From NCBI RefSeq assembly GCF_964355755.1, contig NC_092670.1, forward strand, positions 2,507,001 to 2,571,000: a DNA stretch of 64,000 nt, written 5' to 3'. The notes below the pieces were generated by a model, which ran no database searches, was not told where the DNA came from, and saw only the letters and a list, made by a program, of their open reading frames with translations. Of the stretch, positions 12,841 through 24,196 are shown piece after piece. A program made the position numbers and the translations under genes. Position 1 is the first letter of the stretch, and the number at the start of each line of letters is the position of its first letter. This DNA is from Antedon mediterranea. Lineage: Eukaryota; Echinodermata; Crinoidea; Comatulida; Antedonidae.

Positions 12841-13682
12841 CCGTATATTTCGGTGTATAAGTCGCACCTGTGTATAAGACGCACCCCCAACTGAGAGTAA
12901 AATATCGGTATTTTTTATATCGTCGATGTATAAGACGCACCTTATATTTCACCAAAACATCATTTTTTTAAATTTTAATCAATATTATTGTAATAATATA
13001 TTTTGTTATATCTACAACGGCGTCCTTTATTTAGGTTTTTTCTTACCTAGGCTCGGCCGCGCCCAGCCTCAATAAGTTCTTTCTAACTTGTTATTCATGA
13101 GTTTCGCCGCAACATCGAGTGCATGACCGTGTGTGTAACACGCACGTGTGTGGGCTAGCCTCGCTCGATCATTTCGAGAGGGCGCACGTTTTCACGGACA
13201 ATCGTATTCGATTAGTATCTATGTATCCGAGAAGTGTGTACGCTAGGTCCATGCTATAATCACCTGGAGAATATACTAGTCGAATACCGTACACCATGTG
13301 GCCACCAAAAGAAGGGCTTGCGCTTGGGGTACGGCGATCGTGCGTATAACTACTGTATAAATAAATACTATTCCAATCGTACATAAACGTTTACAAATGA
13401 AATTTTATCGGAGCGCCATAATGAACAAATCTTTTCATCATATTTAGTATAACATCATGCTAAAATTACTTGAAAACTAGGCAGAAGCAGGTTGCCGTTA
13501 CGTTAGTTAGTTACTGTAGCTAGGCCTAGCCTACTCAGGCCTAGCAAACGAGGTGACGATAGCCTAGGCCTATATGTACAATCTGTGTGGTGAGGCATTT
13601 ATGTTCGGTGTATAAGACGCACCCTTAATTTAGAGGTCAAATTTGCGTGTCAAAAGTGCGACTTATACACCGAAATATACGG
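12841..13682. mobile_element. 842-bp terminal-inverted-repeat element with TA target duplication
   Basis: It begins CCGTATATTTCGGTGTATAA at 12,841 and ends with the exact inverse at 13,682. TA lies on both sides (12,839-12,840 and 13,683-13,684). The terminal inverted repeat is at least 26 bp (into GTCGCAC). Subterminal copies of GTGTATAAGACGCACC recur at both ends. No transposase is visible, so it is a non-autonomous DNA transposon. A TA duplication is compatible with several superfamilies and I do not assign one. It directly abuts the broken end of the Gypsy element at 13,685. Confidence 0.85.
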
Positions 13683-13707
13683 TAGATGAGTGGAAATAGA
13701 CTTTTCA

Positions 13708-14409
13708 GTCAAACAACTGCGTTAATTCCTGGCCAGTATACTGATTGTCTGGCTCTCAGTCTGGTCTTCTCAGTTCCTTGGTGTTGTTTGTGGAGTATGT
13801 TTAGGATTCTTGGTCTCATCTCTTTTGGTATGATGATTCTGGAGCCTTTGAGAATTCTACCATCGTGTATCGCTAGTTCGTATCTATGTTGCCAATACGC
13901 ATGTGTAGTGTAGTTTCGTTACACTGGTTTTTTTCGTTTGGCCAGCCATTCAGTATAATTTTGCTGAGTTCTTGTAGCATGTTGTCTGCTGCGGTTGATT
14001 CTTTTATTTTATCTAAGACGAATGATTTTGTATCAGTCAGTTCGTTAATCTGGACATCAAGATCAGGAATTTGAAATGTTCTCTGATTAGTGTCTATGCA
14101 GCGCGAGAGGCAGTCTGCTATCGGGACTTCTTTGCCTGGTACATATTTGATTGTGCCTTTGTAATCCTGCATTTGCAGCATCAGTCGTTGGAGTCTGCTT
14201 GGCATTTTTTAGATGTCCTTCTTGGCGATGTCTTCTAATGGTTTGTGATCAGAGCAGATTGTGAATTCGCGTCCAAACACATAATATCTGAAGTGTTTTA
14301 TGGCCCATACGACAGCTAATGCTTCTCTCTCAATGTTACTGTAATTTTTCTCTGCAGGAGTTAGCGATTTTGATGCGTAATGTATTGGTTTATCTTGTTG
14401 CATGAGCAC
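13708..14409 (-). pseudogene. Gypsy RNase H remainder and integrase zinc-binding region
   Basis: Fragments 14,209-14,409 (HYASKSLTPAEKNYSNIERE, TICSDHKPL) and 13,708-14,205 (KEVPIADCLSR, then HKQHQGTEKTR and YWPG) are separated by a stop at about 14,209. The integrase catalytic core is absent. Confidence 0.8.
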
Positions 14410-15757
14410 TGCTCCAATGCCTTTCTTTCATGCTTGCATCACATTGGATTGTGATCTCTTTCCTGGCATCAAAATAAGCGAGGACTGGAGTGTTTATGAT
14501 GGCGTCTTTTATGTTGTCGAGCGCTTTGTCATGGCTCGTTGTCCATTCATATACTGCATCCTTCTGTAGTAGCTTCCTTATAGGCTCTGTTAGATGGCTC
14601 AGCTTCGCAAACTTGGACAGATATTGTACTAGTCCCAAGAGCGATTGCAATTCATGTTTGTTGGCAGGTGCTTTTAGGTTCTGTATTGCTGTTACCTTTG
14701 CTGGATCGGGTGAAATTCCTTCTTTGCTGAGTACATGTCCGAAGAGCTTGACGTTTCGCTTGTTAATTTGGCACTTATCAGGGTTTAGTTTGATGTTTTC
14801 CTTTCTACATGCTTTCATGACATCTTGTATGGCCTTCTCATGTTCATTACTAGTTTTGGCTGCTATTAAGATATCATCTTTGATGCAGAAGACATTAGGA
14901 ATATTGCCAAATATGCCATCTAGGTCCACTTGGAAAACGTCTTGTGCAGATATCAGTCCAAACGGTAGTCTTGTGAAACAAAATCTCCTGTAAATTGTAC
15001 TGAATGTTGTCAATAGTTGTGATCTGTTGGTAAGTGGTATATTCCAATACCCGCTTCGGAGGTCTAGCGTTGAAAAGTAATTCGCCTCGCGCAGATCTGG
15101 GAGTATGTCATCTAAGGTTTTCGCGTAGTAGTGTGGTATTTTCACAGCCTTATTGAGGTCATGAGGATCCAAACAAATACGGAGTGTTCCGTTCGGTTTT
15201 GTTACGAGTACGATGTTACTGACCCAGTCCGTTGGTTTGCGCACTTCCTTTATGATTCCTAGGTCAGTTAATCTGTTTAGCTCATTGGGTAGCGGTATCT
15301 TCAGTGCCTCTGGCGTTCTTCGGGCTGGCTTTATGGTTGGTTCCGCATCTTGTGTTAGTTCGATATCATATTCATTCTGGATTTTTCCTACTCCTTTGAA
15401 TGTCTCGTGATTTTCTTTAATGAGTTGCTCTTTTGTTGTGATGTTTTCACACTCTTCAATATCAAAGTTTGTGCAACAGTTTTGCTCTTTCTCACATGGG
15501 TATCGGACAATGTTTAGCTTGCAGCATAGATCATGGCTGATCAAGTTGTTACCTTTCTCGGTTATGATAAACTCCACATTGTTCAATTTCATCCGATTGT
15601 GTTCAACACTACGTGCTGAAGCTTTGCCAAGGTTTTTGATTGGTATGTTTCCATAGCCTGTGAGGTTTACTGGCGATTTCTCAGTTTGATGACGGGGACC
15701 AAATAGAGCTCTGTATGTGCTGTGATTTAGTATATTTTTTCGCGGCACCTGTGTCAA
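14390..15757 (-). pseudogene. Gypsy pol: protease remainder, reverse transcriptase, start of RNase H
   Basis: 455 codons. The N-terminal part is the protease after the active-site loop. RT spans about residues 150-350 (RICLDPHDLNK, FSTLDLRSGYWNIPL, FTRLPFGL, and CIKDDILIA as the DD box). The RNase H start (ITIQCDAS) is lost in a frameshift near 14,400. Protease and this frame are separated from gag by a one-base shift in an A-run near 15,740. Confidence 0.85.
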
Positions 15758-16730
15758 CTTTCGCTTTAAGGCGTATGCTCTGTTGGTGGTCGGTTCTAAC
15801 TATTATGACAGCGTATTTTACACCTCTGGTTGATCTGCTTTCGCATGTATCAATGTTAATCACGTCAAGGTCAAACCCGTAGTTTGCTGGGTCATCGAGG
15901 TCATATGCGGTCGTCTGTATTTCATGCGCATGTCTGGGGTTCTTTTGCCCAGACAAGCATTTCTTGGCCCAGTGGTTTCGTTTTCCGCATTTTCTGCATG
16001 ACTGGCCATACGCTGGACACTGTCTTGGTTTGTGTACCGTTCCACAGTTTCGGCACTCTGGGCTCCCAGATGCGTTAGTGTTTTTGTTTTGCTTTTTGTG
16101 TTTGTTGTATTTAGGCTTGTTGTAGTTTACTGCCTCTACTTTGCTGTTAGTCTCGTGATCCAACGCTTTTAATTGCTTGTCTGCTGCCTCGCTGATTCTC
16201 AAACTTTCTAGTGTTGTTTTCAGATCAGTGTTTTTGTCTTTTAGACGAAAGATTCTGGCTTTCGCAGCCGCGTCAGAGCATCCTATTACTAGTTTGTCTC
16301 TTAGCATCTCGTCTTCTTTCGTATCAAACTTGCATTCTTCTGCCAATTGTCTTAGACGGACAAAATATTGGTCGATGGTCTCGCCAGTTTCTTGTTTTGC
16401 CGTGTAAAATCTGTGCCGTTCGTATAGAACATTCCTTGTGGGCTTAAAATGTTCCTGTACCTTTGCTAATATTGTGTCATGGTCTGTCATTTCTGCGTCT
16501 GTGAGCCCTAATGTTTTTAGTCTCTTACGGCAGTCATCTCCCATGATTGATTTTAGTGTAGCAATTTGAATGTTAGTGTTCTTTTTGTCAAGGCCTACAG
16601 CAATTCTGTAATCTACCCAGGCCTCCTTGAAAGTTATCCAAGCCTTCTCTAGGTTACCGCTTCCCGCAAAGGTCATTGCCTTTGGCGGTGGGATTGCGTA
16701 AGCCATGATATGGTGTACGTCGTTGTACAA
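15681..16730 (-). CDS. Gypsy gag with double zinc knuckle plus start of protease
   Basis: The likely start is the MAYAIPPP methionine at about 16,706; an upstream ATG at 16,730 is in frame. Residues about 20-190 are the retrotransposon gag capsid region (HFKPTRNVLYERHRF, DQYFVRLRQLAEEC). Residues about 235-275 hold two CCHC-type knuckles (CRNCGTVH...CPAYGQSC and CRKCGKRNHWAKKC). The C-terminus enters the protease active site VDTGA before a frameshift in an A-run. Gag packages the element RNA in virus-like particles. Confidence 0.85.
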   Translation of the reverse strand: MYNDVHHIMAYAIPPPKAMTFAGSGNLEKAWITFKEAWVDYRIAVGLDKKNTNIQIATLKSIMGDDCRKRLKTLGLTDAEMTDHDTILAKVQEHFKPTRNVLYERHRFYTAKQETGETIDQYFVRLRQLAEECKFDTKEDEMLRDKLVIGCSDAAAKARIFRLKDKNTDLKTTLESLRISEAADKQLKALDHETNSKVEAVNYNKPKYNKHKKQNKNTNASGSPECRNCGTVHKPRQCPAYGQSCRKCGKRNHWAKKCLSGQKNPRHAHEIQTTAYDLDDPANYGFDLDVINIDTCESRSTRGVKYAVIIVRTDHQQSIRLKAKVDTGAAKKYTKSQHIQSSIWSPSSN

Positions 16731-16892
16731 CGCTACTCACGGTTTCACGTTTTTTATTTGTTGGACGCCTCACTGCGACGTTCTCTCGGCGCTCTGTCGG
16801 CGGTGCAGGGGTTAGCTAGCCTAGCTGACTTTCTCGTTATTTTACGCAAAGGAATCTTGATTAATTCTCCTGTCCTTTGGTCGGGGTCACCA

Positions 16893-17072
16893 TGTTAAGT
16901 TATGTTTTCACTATGTTATAGATACTGAAACTAGAGACAGATGTAAATACAAATAAAGACTGTTATTTTATTCAGCTCAAGAAGTCGTGTCTCCATAACA
17001 ACCTCGTGTCTCTCGTGCGCCCTCTATATCTTCTAGAAGATCATATTAATTATTTAGTACAATAATGTAACA
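16893..17072 (-). repeat. 5' LTR of the Mag/SURL-like Gypsy element
   Basis: It runs TGTTACATTATTG...TTAACA on the minus strand, with TG/CA termini, and is followed at once by the primer-binding site. It would hold the promoter and polyadenylation signal of the element. The matching 3' LTR is absent, so no age estimate or target duplication is possible. Confidence 0.75.
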
Positions 17073-17136
17073 ACTAACTTTTAGAAAACTGTATCGGCTG
17101 CCAAGGGTCGCTGTCATTGATAAAAATAAATAAATA

Positions 17137-17937
17137 TGGAACGCCGTTTACGGAACATTTCGATGATATGAATTTTATGACGCGATATGTGAATGAAATG
17201 CATCGATATGAATTAAATGGTGCGATATATGAATGAAATGTGTTGAATTGAATGCTTTGAATTGAATATTTTGAATGAAATGTTTTGAATGAAATGTTTT
17301 GAATGAAATGTTTTAAATGAAATGTTTTGAATGAAATGTTTTGAATGAAATGTTTGAATTGAATTGAAAAGTCAAACTATTGGTGGCGTATGTCATTCTC
17401 GCTCGCGATTATTTTCTCAACCTCTTAGGCCTAAGCCTGGGTACCCTCATCTCCTTTCTTCCACGCTGCCTTTACAGAGAATCCTAACAGACCTGGGTTC
17501 GGAAATATGTATTCCAATGTTTCAGGTCTGTTAGGGAGTCTCTGTAAAGGATTCATATTGATGACAGCGTTGAAAGGGGATGAGGGTACCCATGCTTAGG
17601 CCTATTAAGAGGTTGAAAAAAAATCGCGAGCGGGAATGACATACGCCGCCAATAGTTTGACTTTTCAATTCAATTCAAACATTTCATTCAAAACATTTAA
17701 TTCAAAACATTTCATTCAAAACATTTCATTCAAAACATTTCATTCAAAACATTTTATTCAAAACATTCAATTCAAAACATTTCATTCAAAACATTTCATT
17801 CAAAACATTCAATTCAAAGCATTCAATTCAAAACATTTCATTCATATATCACGCCATTCAATTCATATCGATGCATTTCATTCACATATCGCGTCATAAA
17901 ATTCATATCATCGAAATGTTGCGTAAACGGCGTTCCA
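17137..17937. mobile_element. Foldback (snapback) element, near-complete 801-bp palindrome
   Basis: It starts TGGAACGCCGTTTACG and ends CGTAAACGGCGTTCCA. The arms of about 270 bp are rich in direct repeats of ATTCAAAACATTTC-type words and its complement. The inner part remains palindromic (CCTAACAGACCTG opposite CAGGTCTGTTAGG). A candidate target duplication TAAATA flanks both ends but lies in simple sequence. The apparent ORF at 17,636-17,899 is simply translated repeat. No protein is encoded. Confidence 0.85.
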
Positions 17938-17945
17938 TAAATAAA

Positions 17946-18335
17946 TGTTGATTTGATTTAAGTTTAGAGCGAATGATTTTCGTATGTATTTCCGACTGTT
18001 GTGCTCTTTCTCTATTTTAAGTAATAAAAGCCAGAATGCGCCCTCTCTTGTTGGGAGTGAAAATACGGAGATAAAATGTTATAGCGCCGCCATCGCTAAG
18101 AGAAAAAAGTTAATACGCATGCGTAAGCAAGCATTTTTTGTCTTAAGACATAATTTGCTGCCCTCTAGAGTTTAATTTTGCGCATGTGCAAAGTAAAATT
18201 TACCTAAGACAATTTTTCTGCTAAGACATTGCTAAGACGGTTTGATAAATAAGATTAAGTTATTTGCTTAAGCACTTCTTAAATATTTCACCTTAAGCAA
18301 AAATATAAGCAAATATTGATAAATGCCAACCCTGA
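17946..18335. other. Non-coding spacer
   Basis: No gene is supported here. Words such as CTTAAGACAT, CTAAGACA and TTAAGCAAA recur, giving a weakly repetitive AT-rich stretch between the foldback element and the LINE. Confidence 0.4.
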
Positions 18336-18339
18336 ACTA

Positions 18340-20793
18340 TTACTTTAATCCATTTAATAAAAGAAGGACCAAATCCAAATTTTGGATTTTTTTTGCGTTT
18401 TTAACATTAAATTTCTGTTTACCGAATCAAACGCTTTTGCAAAATCGAGGAAAATTAAGGCGCCGGGTTTGTTTTTGATAGTAAAATAAAGTATATCTTC
18501 TACAAGTCTTATGTTTCCACCAAATCTTCCAGTAATGTAACCTTTTTGATCAGAATGTATAATAGTTGATATTACTTTTTGTAAGCTGATTGATAGAACA
18601 TGAGCTAATATCTTTTATATAACACCTAAATAAATTCCTGTCATTTGATTGAACGATTGTGGGTCACATGGCGTGCAATAGTACGCACTATTAAACGATC
18701 GTTTAATAGTACTTTTTGAAACATTTTTGTGTACGAAAAAAAAACGTCTCGCGGATGAAAAAAAATCTAGTACACAAATTATCCTATGATATGGCTCTGT
18801 ACTGTGAAATACAACAGCGTCACCTGTCGTCTGGCCTCAGTTTCGTTTTTCTTTTAAACATTTGTGTACGAAAAAAAAACGTTTCGCGGATGAAAAAAAA
18901 ATCTAGTCGCCTACACAAATTACCCTATGATATGGCTCTGTACTGTAAAATACAACAGCGCCACCTGTCGTCTGGTCTCAGTTTCATTTGTAAACACCAC
19001 CGCAAGATATGCAACAGCAGCAGATATTTGTGTATGATTTGGACATTATGTACTATTTTCATTCAAAAAGGCATTTAAATTAGCTTTAGATCGTTTTTAG
19101 GATTTTGATTAATTAATGGGGACATCCCTACAAGACGTGGAATTGTTGGAAAAACCATAATTAGCTTAGATAAGTTCCAATTGTCTGTCGAAGTTTTGCC
19201 TTTCAGCCAAGCTAGCCTAGACTTTAGTACTACACTAGGCTACTACTAGGCTAGGTCTAGCCTAGGCCATGCTAGTATTAGGCTAGGCCTAGCCTAGGCG
19301 TTTTAGCCTTGCTAGGCCTAGGATTGTTTGGTCGTTTGTTGACATAATTAACACAAAGTAGGTGTGTTTACGAAATCCATATGAATATAACATTTAATAT
19401 AAAATTATTAAAAACCAAATGTTACTGTTTTTAATCAATGTGAATGAAATGTAGTAGTAACTAGGCCTAGTAGGCTTTGGCTAGGGCTACCTTTTATTTG
19501 ATTCAAATTACAAGAATTTATTTAGATGTTATATAAAACAAATAATAAATGTTTTGTATTCGTGTAATGGTACAAATAATGGCACTCGGCTCATCGCCTC
19601 GTTGAAATATAACCTTTCATCATTCACCTCGTGCCATTATTTGTACCATTACTTGTACCATTACACTCATAAACATTCATTATTTGTATAATAATCTACA
19701 TTAATGAGTGTGATAGGTCGCCAGTTTTCTAACTTCTCTCTTTGTCCACTTTTGAAAAGTAATTGAATTATACCTCTCCTTTGTGAATTTGAAAGTATAT
19801 TGTTGTGATAGTTCAGAGCTGTACACAGCATTTCTTTTATATGGTCCCAAAACTTTCTGTAAAATTTAACACTCAAGCCATCAGATCCTGGGCTTTTATA
19901 AGGTGCATTTTTAAAACAGCATTTGTGCATTCATCAACTGATAATAATCCCTCACATTTAGTATAGTCATCAATTGAAAGTTTGCTTACATTTGATCTGT
20001 GTAAGTACTCATTAATTTTATGATCAGGGATATTTTTTTTTGCATATAGCTGTCTGAAGAAACTTACTTCTTCCTTTAAAATTTCAGATGTGTCTGATGT
20101 GTATTTTCCATTACTTTTTAATACTGAAGTAATGTGTTTTCTTTTTGCGTTGGATTTTTCTAATCCTAAAAAGAATTTAGTGTTTTTTTCTCCCTTTTCA
20201 AACCAGTCCAATCGGGATCTAATTTGGGCGCCGTGTGCTTCAATTGAATATATATCATTAAGCTCTTTCTGGATGTTGCTTAATTGGATATTTGTTTCAT
20301 CATCATATGCAATATCAAGTTTATTTGTTAATTATTTGACTTTTTTTGAACAATTCTTCTTTATTAACTTGTCTTTTTTGTTTCTTTTGTTTACAATATG
20401 TGCTAGAAAATGTTTTGATCTTAACTTTTAGGTATTCCCAGAGGAGGTCCGGGCTAAGATTATTTTCATTATTTTTTACATTTTTAATTATTCTGATTAT
20501 GTTTACATTGTAATCATTATCATTTAAAATGCCGTTATTAATTTTCCAAAGTCCAGGACCTTTTTCTGCTTGGTGGTTTACAATTTTAAGAGAGATTGCT
20601 TGATGATCAGAACAGATAGATGGTCTAATGTCGCAATACACAATTTCACCGTTTTTATAGAGGGCGTTCGAAACACACCAAAAATCTAACCTTCTGTATG
20701 TTTCTTTTCGTTTCCACGTATACTGAGTTTTGTTTTTGTGGCATTGTCTCCATATGTCAAACGTTATTGATGTTAATAAATTACAAAGTTAGT
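18340..20793 (-). mobile_element. L1/Tx1-like LINE, truncated at both ends and interrupted
   Basis: Minus-strand order: endonuclease C-terminus (WRQCHKNKTQYTWKR, RRLDFWCVSN, ICSDHQAISLKI) at about 20,790-20,580; linker (GPGLWKINNG); RT start (WFEKGEKNTKFFLGLEKSNA, KSPGSDGLSVKFYRKFW, NWRPITLINVDYY) to about 19,690; then an insertion; then RT again (AHVLSISLQKVIST, TGRFGGNIRLVEDIL, LIFLDFAKAFDSVN) at about 18,640-18,440. Several frameshifts. The phrasing is typical of the L1/Tx1 side of LINEs, unlike the CR1-type copies elsewhere in the window. Confidence 0.8.
18645..19668. repeat. Insertion splitting the L1-like LINE, with tandem and inverted repeats
   Basis: It contains two copies of a unit of about 138 bp (18,722-18,845 and 18,860-18,985; shared TTTGTGTACGAAAAAAAAACG, CCTATGATATGGCTCTGTAC). 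A cluster of AGGCCTA palindromes lies at 19,200-19,320. The right edge (19,563-19,672) carries an inverted repeat GTGTAATGGTACAAATAATG around a 45-base loop. Its class is unknown; it may be more than one insertion. Confidence 0.6.
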
Positions 20794-21800
20794 TTTCATA
20801 AATAGAATTTGTTTACATTTTTATAAAATGTTGTTATTATACAAATTTTTATAAACATTTCACAAAAAAAAAACCTTTTATGGCCAATAGTTTTTGAGAT
20901 TATAGAAATGTGTACTACCAGTACAGGTCAAATGTCAATAAAAAGATTTTAAGTAATTTTCTTGAAAAAGTTCTCATTAGACTGAATAGAAACTTATACC
21001 TTTAGATTAATTTGAGCCCTATTTAAAGTTTATCTAACTGTTAATTATGGAGTTATATCATATGTAGGTCAAAGGTAAAAAATTCCAAAAATCATACTTC
21101 AGGCCATTTTTGGACAAACTTTTTCAACAAATATTAATATGCATCTTCTAAATAATTTGACACTAAAATTATTTCATTTAATCTAAGCATTGCAAAGATA
21201 TTATTTTGACCATTTTGTTTTCAATGGGTCAGAGGTCAAAGATGAATTTTAGAAATTTGACAACATGAGTTTTTATAACCAGCATGCTTCAAATATTCAT
21301 AAAATGCAATGTTTACACTTTCCCCATGATTTGCACACAAAAATACATAGGGAACTGAACTAACTATTTTAAATTTTAAAAAGCCCTTTAAATGCATCTG
21401 TTTCCTAATGTGTAACTCCTCATTCCGATTTTATGTGAAGCGCTATATAATTGAAATAATAAAAATAATTTAAGGAATGATGAATAATGATAAAAGTGAT
21501 TCCATTACCTGCATACATGTTGTAAATTCAATTTTCTATCTTCATTTCTGAAAATTATGAAATTGTTTATTGTATTAGTTTATACTGTAGGGTAATGTCA
21601 AGCTCTTTATGATAGTCACAAAATTTCCTGTAGTCCTAATCATAACTTTATTAATAAGCTGACCAAAAATATTTGCAGACCAAAAGTTAAAAAATTAAAA
21701 AGTAAAAGTGGAGTAAACATGAGAACCAATTCTTATTAACCAATATAGCCAGAATATAATAATTTATTTATAGCCTTAATATCCATATTTGTATGCAGTA
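20794..21800. other. AT-rich non-coding stretch
   Basis: No gene or recognisable element. Repeated phrases such as AGGTCAAA with nearby TTTTTGGACAAACTTTTTCA-like words hint at an old degenerate repeat. Confidence 0.35.
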
Positions 21801-22051
21801 TCCTATTTAATTCAAGCATATGAAATATATTGAGATAAAGAAGACTGAATGACAAGTAAAAAAACACTGTAAATATACATTATTTCAATCAATGTTATAT
21901 TTTTGTATATTTTTTTCAATTTATTTTGTGCCTATGATATATATAAACACATCAGGCATAGGACATTAATTCTAAACCGCCCGGTGATATACTGAAATTA
22001 ATTAATTTGAAACGATAAAGATGATGAAATCTGTGAGAATGAGTAAAAGTC

Positions 22052-22120
22052 GCCCCAACCGAGACTCGAACCCGGAACCATCTGCTTGATACAGTATGCA
22101 GATGTCCTAACCATTGGGGC
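22052..22120 (-). repeat. tRNA-like sequence (SINE head)
   Basis: Minus strand: acceptor arms GCCCCAA/TTGGGGC pair over 7 bp. The T-arm is CCGGGTTCGAGTCTCGG with a perfect B-box core (GGTTCGAGTC). The A-box-like AATGGTTAGGA is present, but the D-stem is collapsed. The anticodon stem (ATCTGC/GCAGAT) has a 12-base loop. This is not a functional tRNA; it looks like the Pol III promoter of a tRNA-derived SINE. Confidence 0.6.
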
Positions 22121-24196
22121 TTTCATGGTATTGTTCAAACTTGATTGGCTGTCGACTCTCAAACACTCTCGGCATGGTATGGCGGAACAGCACTAGTCCC
22201 TCAATTGTACTATATATACAATTTTTCAGAAATTAATATATATATTTTTTTGGCCCTAATGAGCTTTTGTATACTCCTGTCATCAGTTATTGACATCTTT
22301 ACACATGATTTGTAATAAATCACCAATTAGCTCTTTAAATATTATTGTGTAGTAAATGCTATTCTTTATGATAGGCCTAACATCAATCATTGTTATGAAT
22401 AAAAAGAACGACTTATGTAAATGTTTATCAAATGGTAGAAGATATGTCACACCAAAAACAGTGCATCATAAAATAACTACTGTACTAAAAAAAGAACTTT
22501 TAAAATTACACCAACTCAATTGACCCATGATGAATACGAATTAGCAAGTAATATTTTCGAAAAACAGTGGCAAATATTTCTGACCATGGCATGGAAGAAA
22601 CGAAATGATACATATAATACAATTCCTTCTCAAACTTAATTTATACATTTTCTTAGTTTTTAATCTTTCTTAGTCATTTTTTTCTAGTATATATAGTGTG
22701 TGTGTGTATTATTTTTCACTGTTAACTTGTTGCACATCTCATTGAGATTGTGCCTCTGATTTAAAAGAGATACAATAAAAGTTTAGTTCAACATTTTAAT
22801 AATTAACCTTAATTTATTTGTGGTATTATAGAGAAAATTAGTACCTGTTTCTTCCTAATGTAAATCTTACACTATAGCACGAGCCCGAGCACGAGTCAGT
22901 CATATACAGTAGGTGATACAAGGTGGGGCTGCAGACAATGCATATTGATGATTTTATTCAATTTTGTGATGCCTAAAATCACTCAGCCATGACCTTAGTT
23001 ATAATAACAATGCAACTGCTGTAAGTTTATACAATTTCTATTGGACCCTGTAAATATGAAACGCCAAATTCACTGCTAAATTAAAAACTAAATTTAATCG
23101 AAAGACAGCAGTTTTGTTTTTTCAATGTTTCCTTAGTTTATGTTATATTATCAGCCTATTATGTCTAAATTAGAAAGAACAAGTTTTGGTATCCATGAAT
23201 GACGTTCTTTACAATGCAAGCTGTGATAACTGTGCAAACAACGTATAGTCTATGGATTGGCATAAATCACATAAATAGACCTAAAAGTTGATGAGCAAAC
23301 CAAGAATTCAAGCATATCTGTTAAATTATGAAATTATATTGAGGTAAAGATAAGACTTAAAGACAAGTAAAAACCTGACTGTTAATATAGATTATTTCAA
23401 CCAATCATTGTCAATATTGTCATAGTTATCAGATGTGATTATGATTAAATGCTTTAATTCAAATATTTGTTTTTGTTTCATTTTCAGAGAGACTAGGGAT
23501 AAAGATGCAAAGAAAGTAAATAACTATGAAAATCTGACTTGTTTTTTAAAAGGCTAAACATTGCCGAAAATGATCATTTTTTTGCCATGCGAACAAATGT
23601 CAACAAAATTACACCCTCTGTTGGTGAATGCATAAATTACAAATATTTTCAAAATAATAATTGCATATAATTACGTGTATAATAATAATAATAATCATAA
23701 TGTATGATTAAAATATAAACCAAACTTGAATTTACCTACTCCCCTCATCATCTTTAAACACTGTGTGCCATGGTTTGTAATAACAACCACTAATAGCTTA
23801 TTCAATTAAGTATTTAAAGTTGTTGTTGATAATGCTATTCTTATGATAGGCCTACATCAAAGATTGATTTGAATAAAAACGAAAATAGACTTCCTTTTGT
23901 AGGCCTATATCAAATAGTGGAACTAGTTACATCACATCATCAAAAACAGTGTATCATAAAATAACTACTAAAAAATCAGTTTAACATTTTAGTAACTAAC
24001 CTTAATTTCTTTGTGGTATTACAGAGAAATTAGTACCTGTTTCCTCCTAATGGAAGGGTCAGTCAGTCATATACAGTAAGGTGATATAAGGTGTGGCTGC
24101 AGACTATGCATATTGATGTTATTCAATTTTATGATGCCTAAAATCACTCAGCCATGAACTTAGTTATAATAACAATACAATGCTGTTTATAATTTT

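Larger units (their letters stand above)
13685..17072 (-). mobile_element. Mag/SURL-like Gypsy LTR retrotransposon, truncated in integrase
   Basis: Read on the minus strand: a 180-bp 5' LTR (17,072-16,893), a primer-binding site starting TGGTGACCCCGACC directly after it, gag, then pol. Pol covers protease, RT, RNase H and the integrase zinc-binding start (HKQHQG... YWPG), which ends near 13,708. The rest of integrase and the 3' LTR are missing. Two adjacent zinc knuckles in gag and a short LTR are typical of the Mag/SURL group, common in echinoderms. Frameshifts in protease and RNase H and a stop near 14,209 make it non-functional. Confidence 0.88.

Noticed and set aside
17636-17899. 87-codon ORF of KHFIQN-type repeats
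   Set aside because: It is a translation of the foldback element's short direct repeats.
22052-22120. Functional tRNA gene
   Set aside because: Collapsed D-stem and 12-base anticodon loop; fits a SINE head instead.
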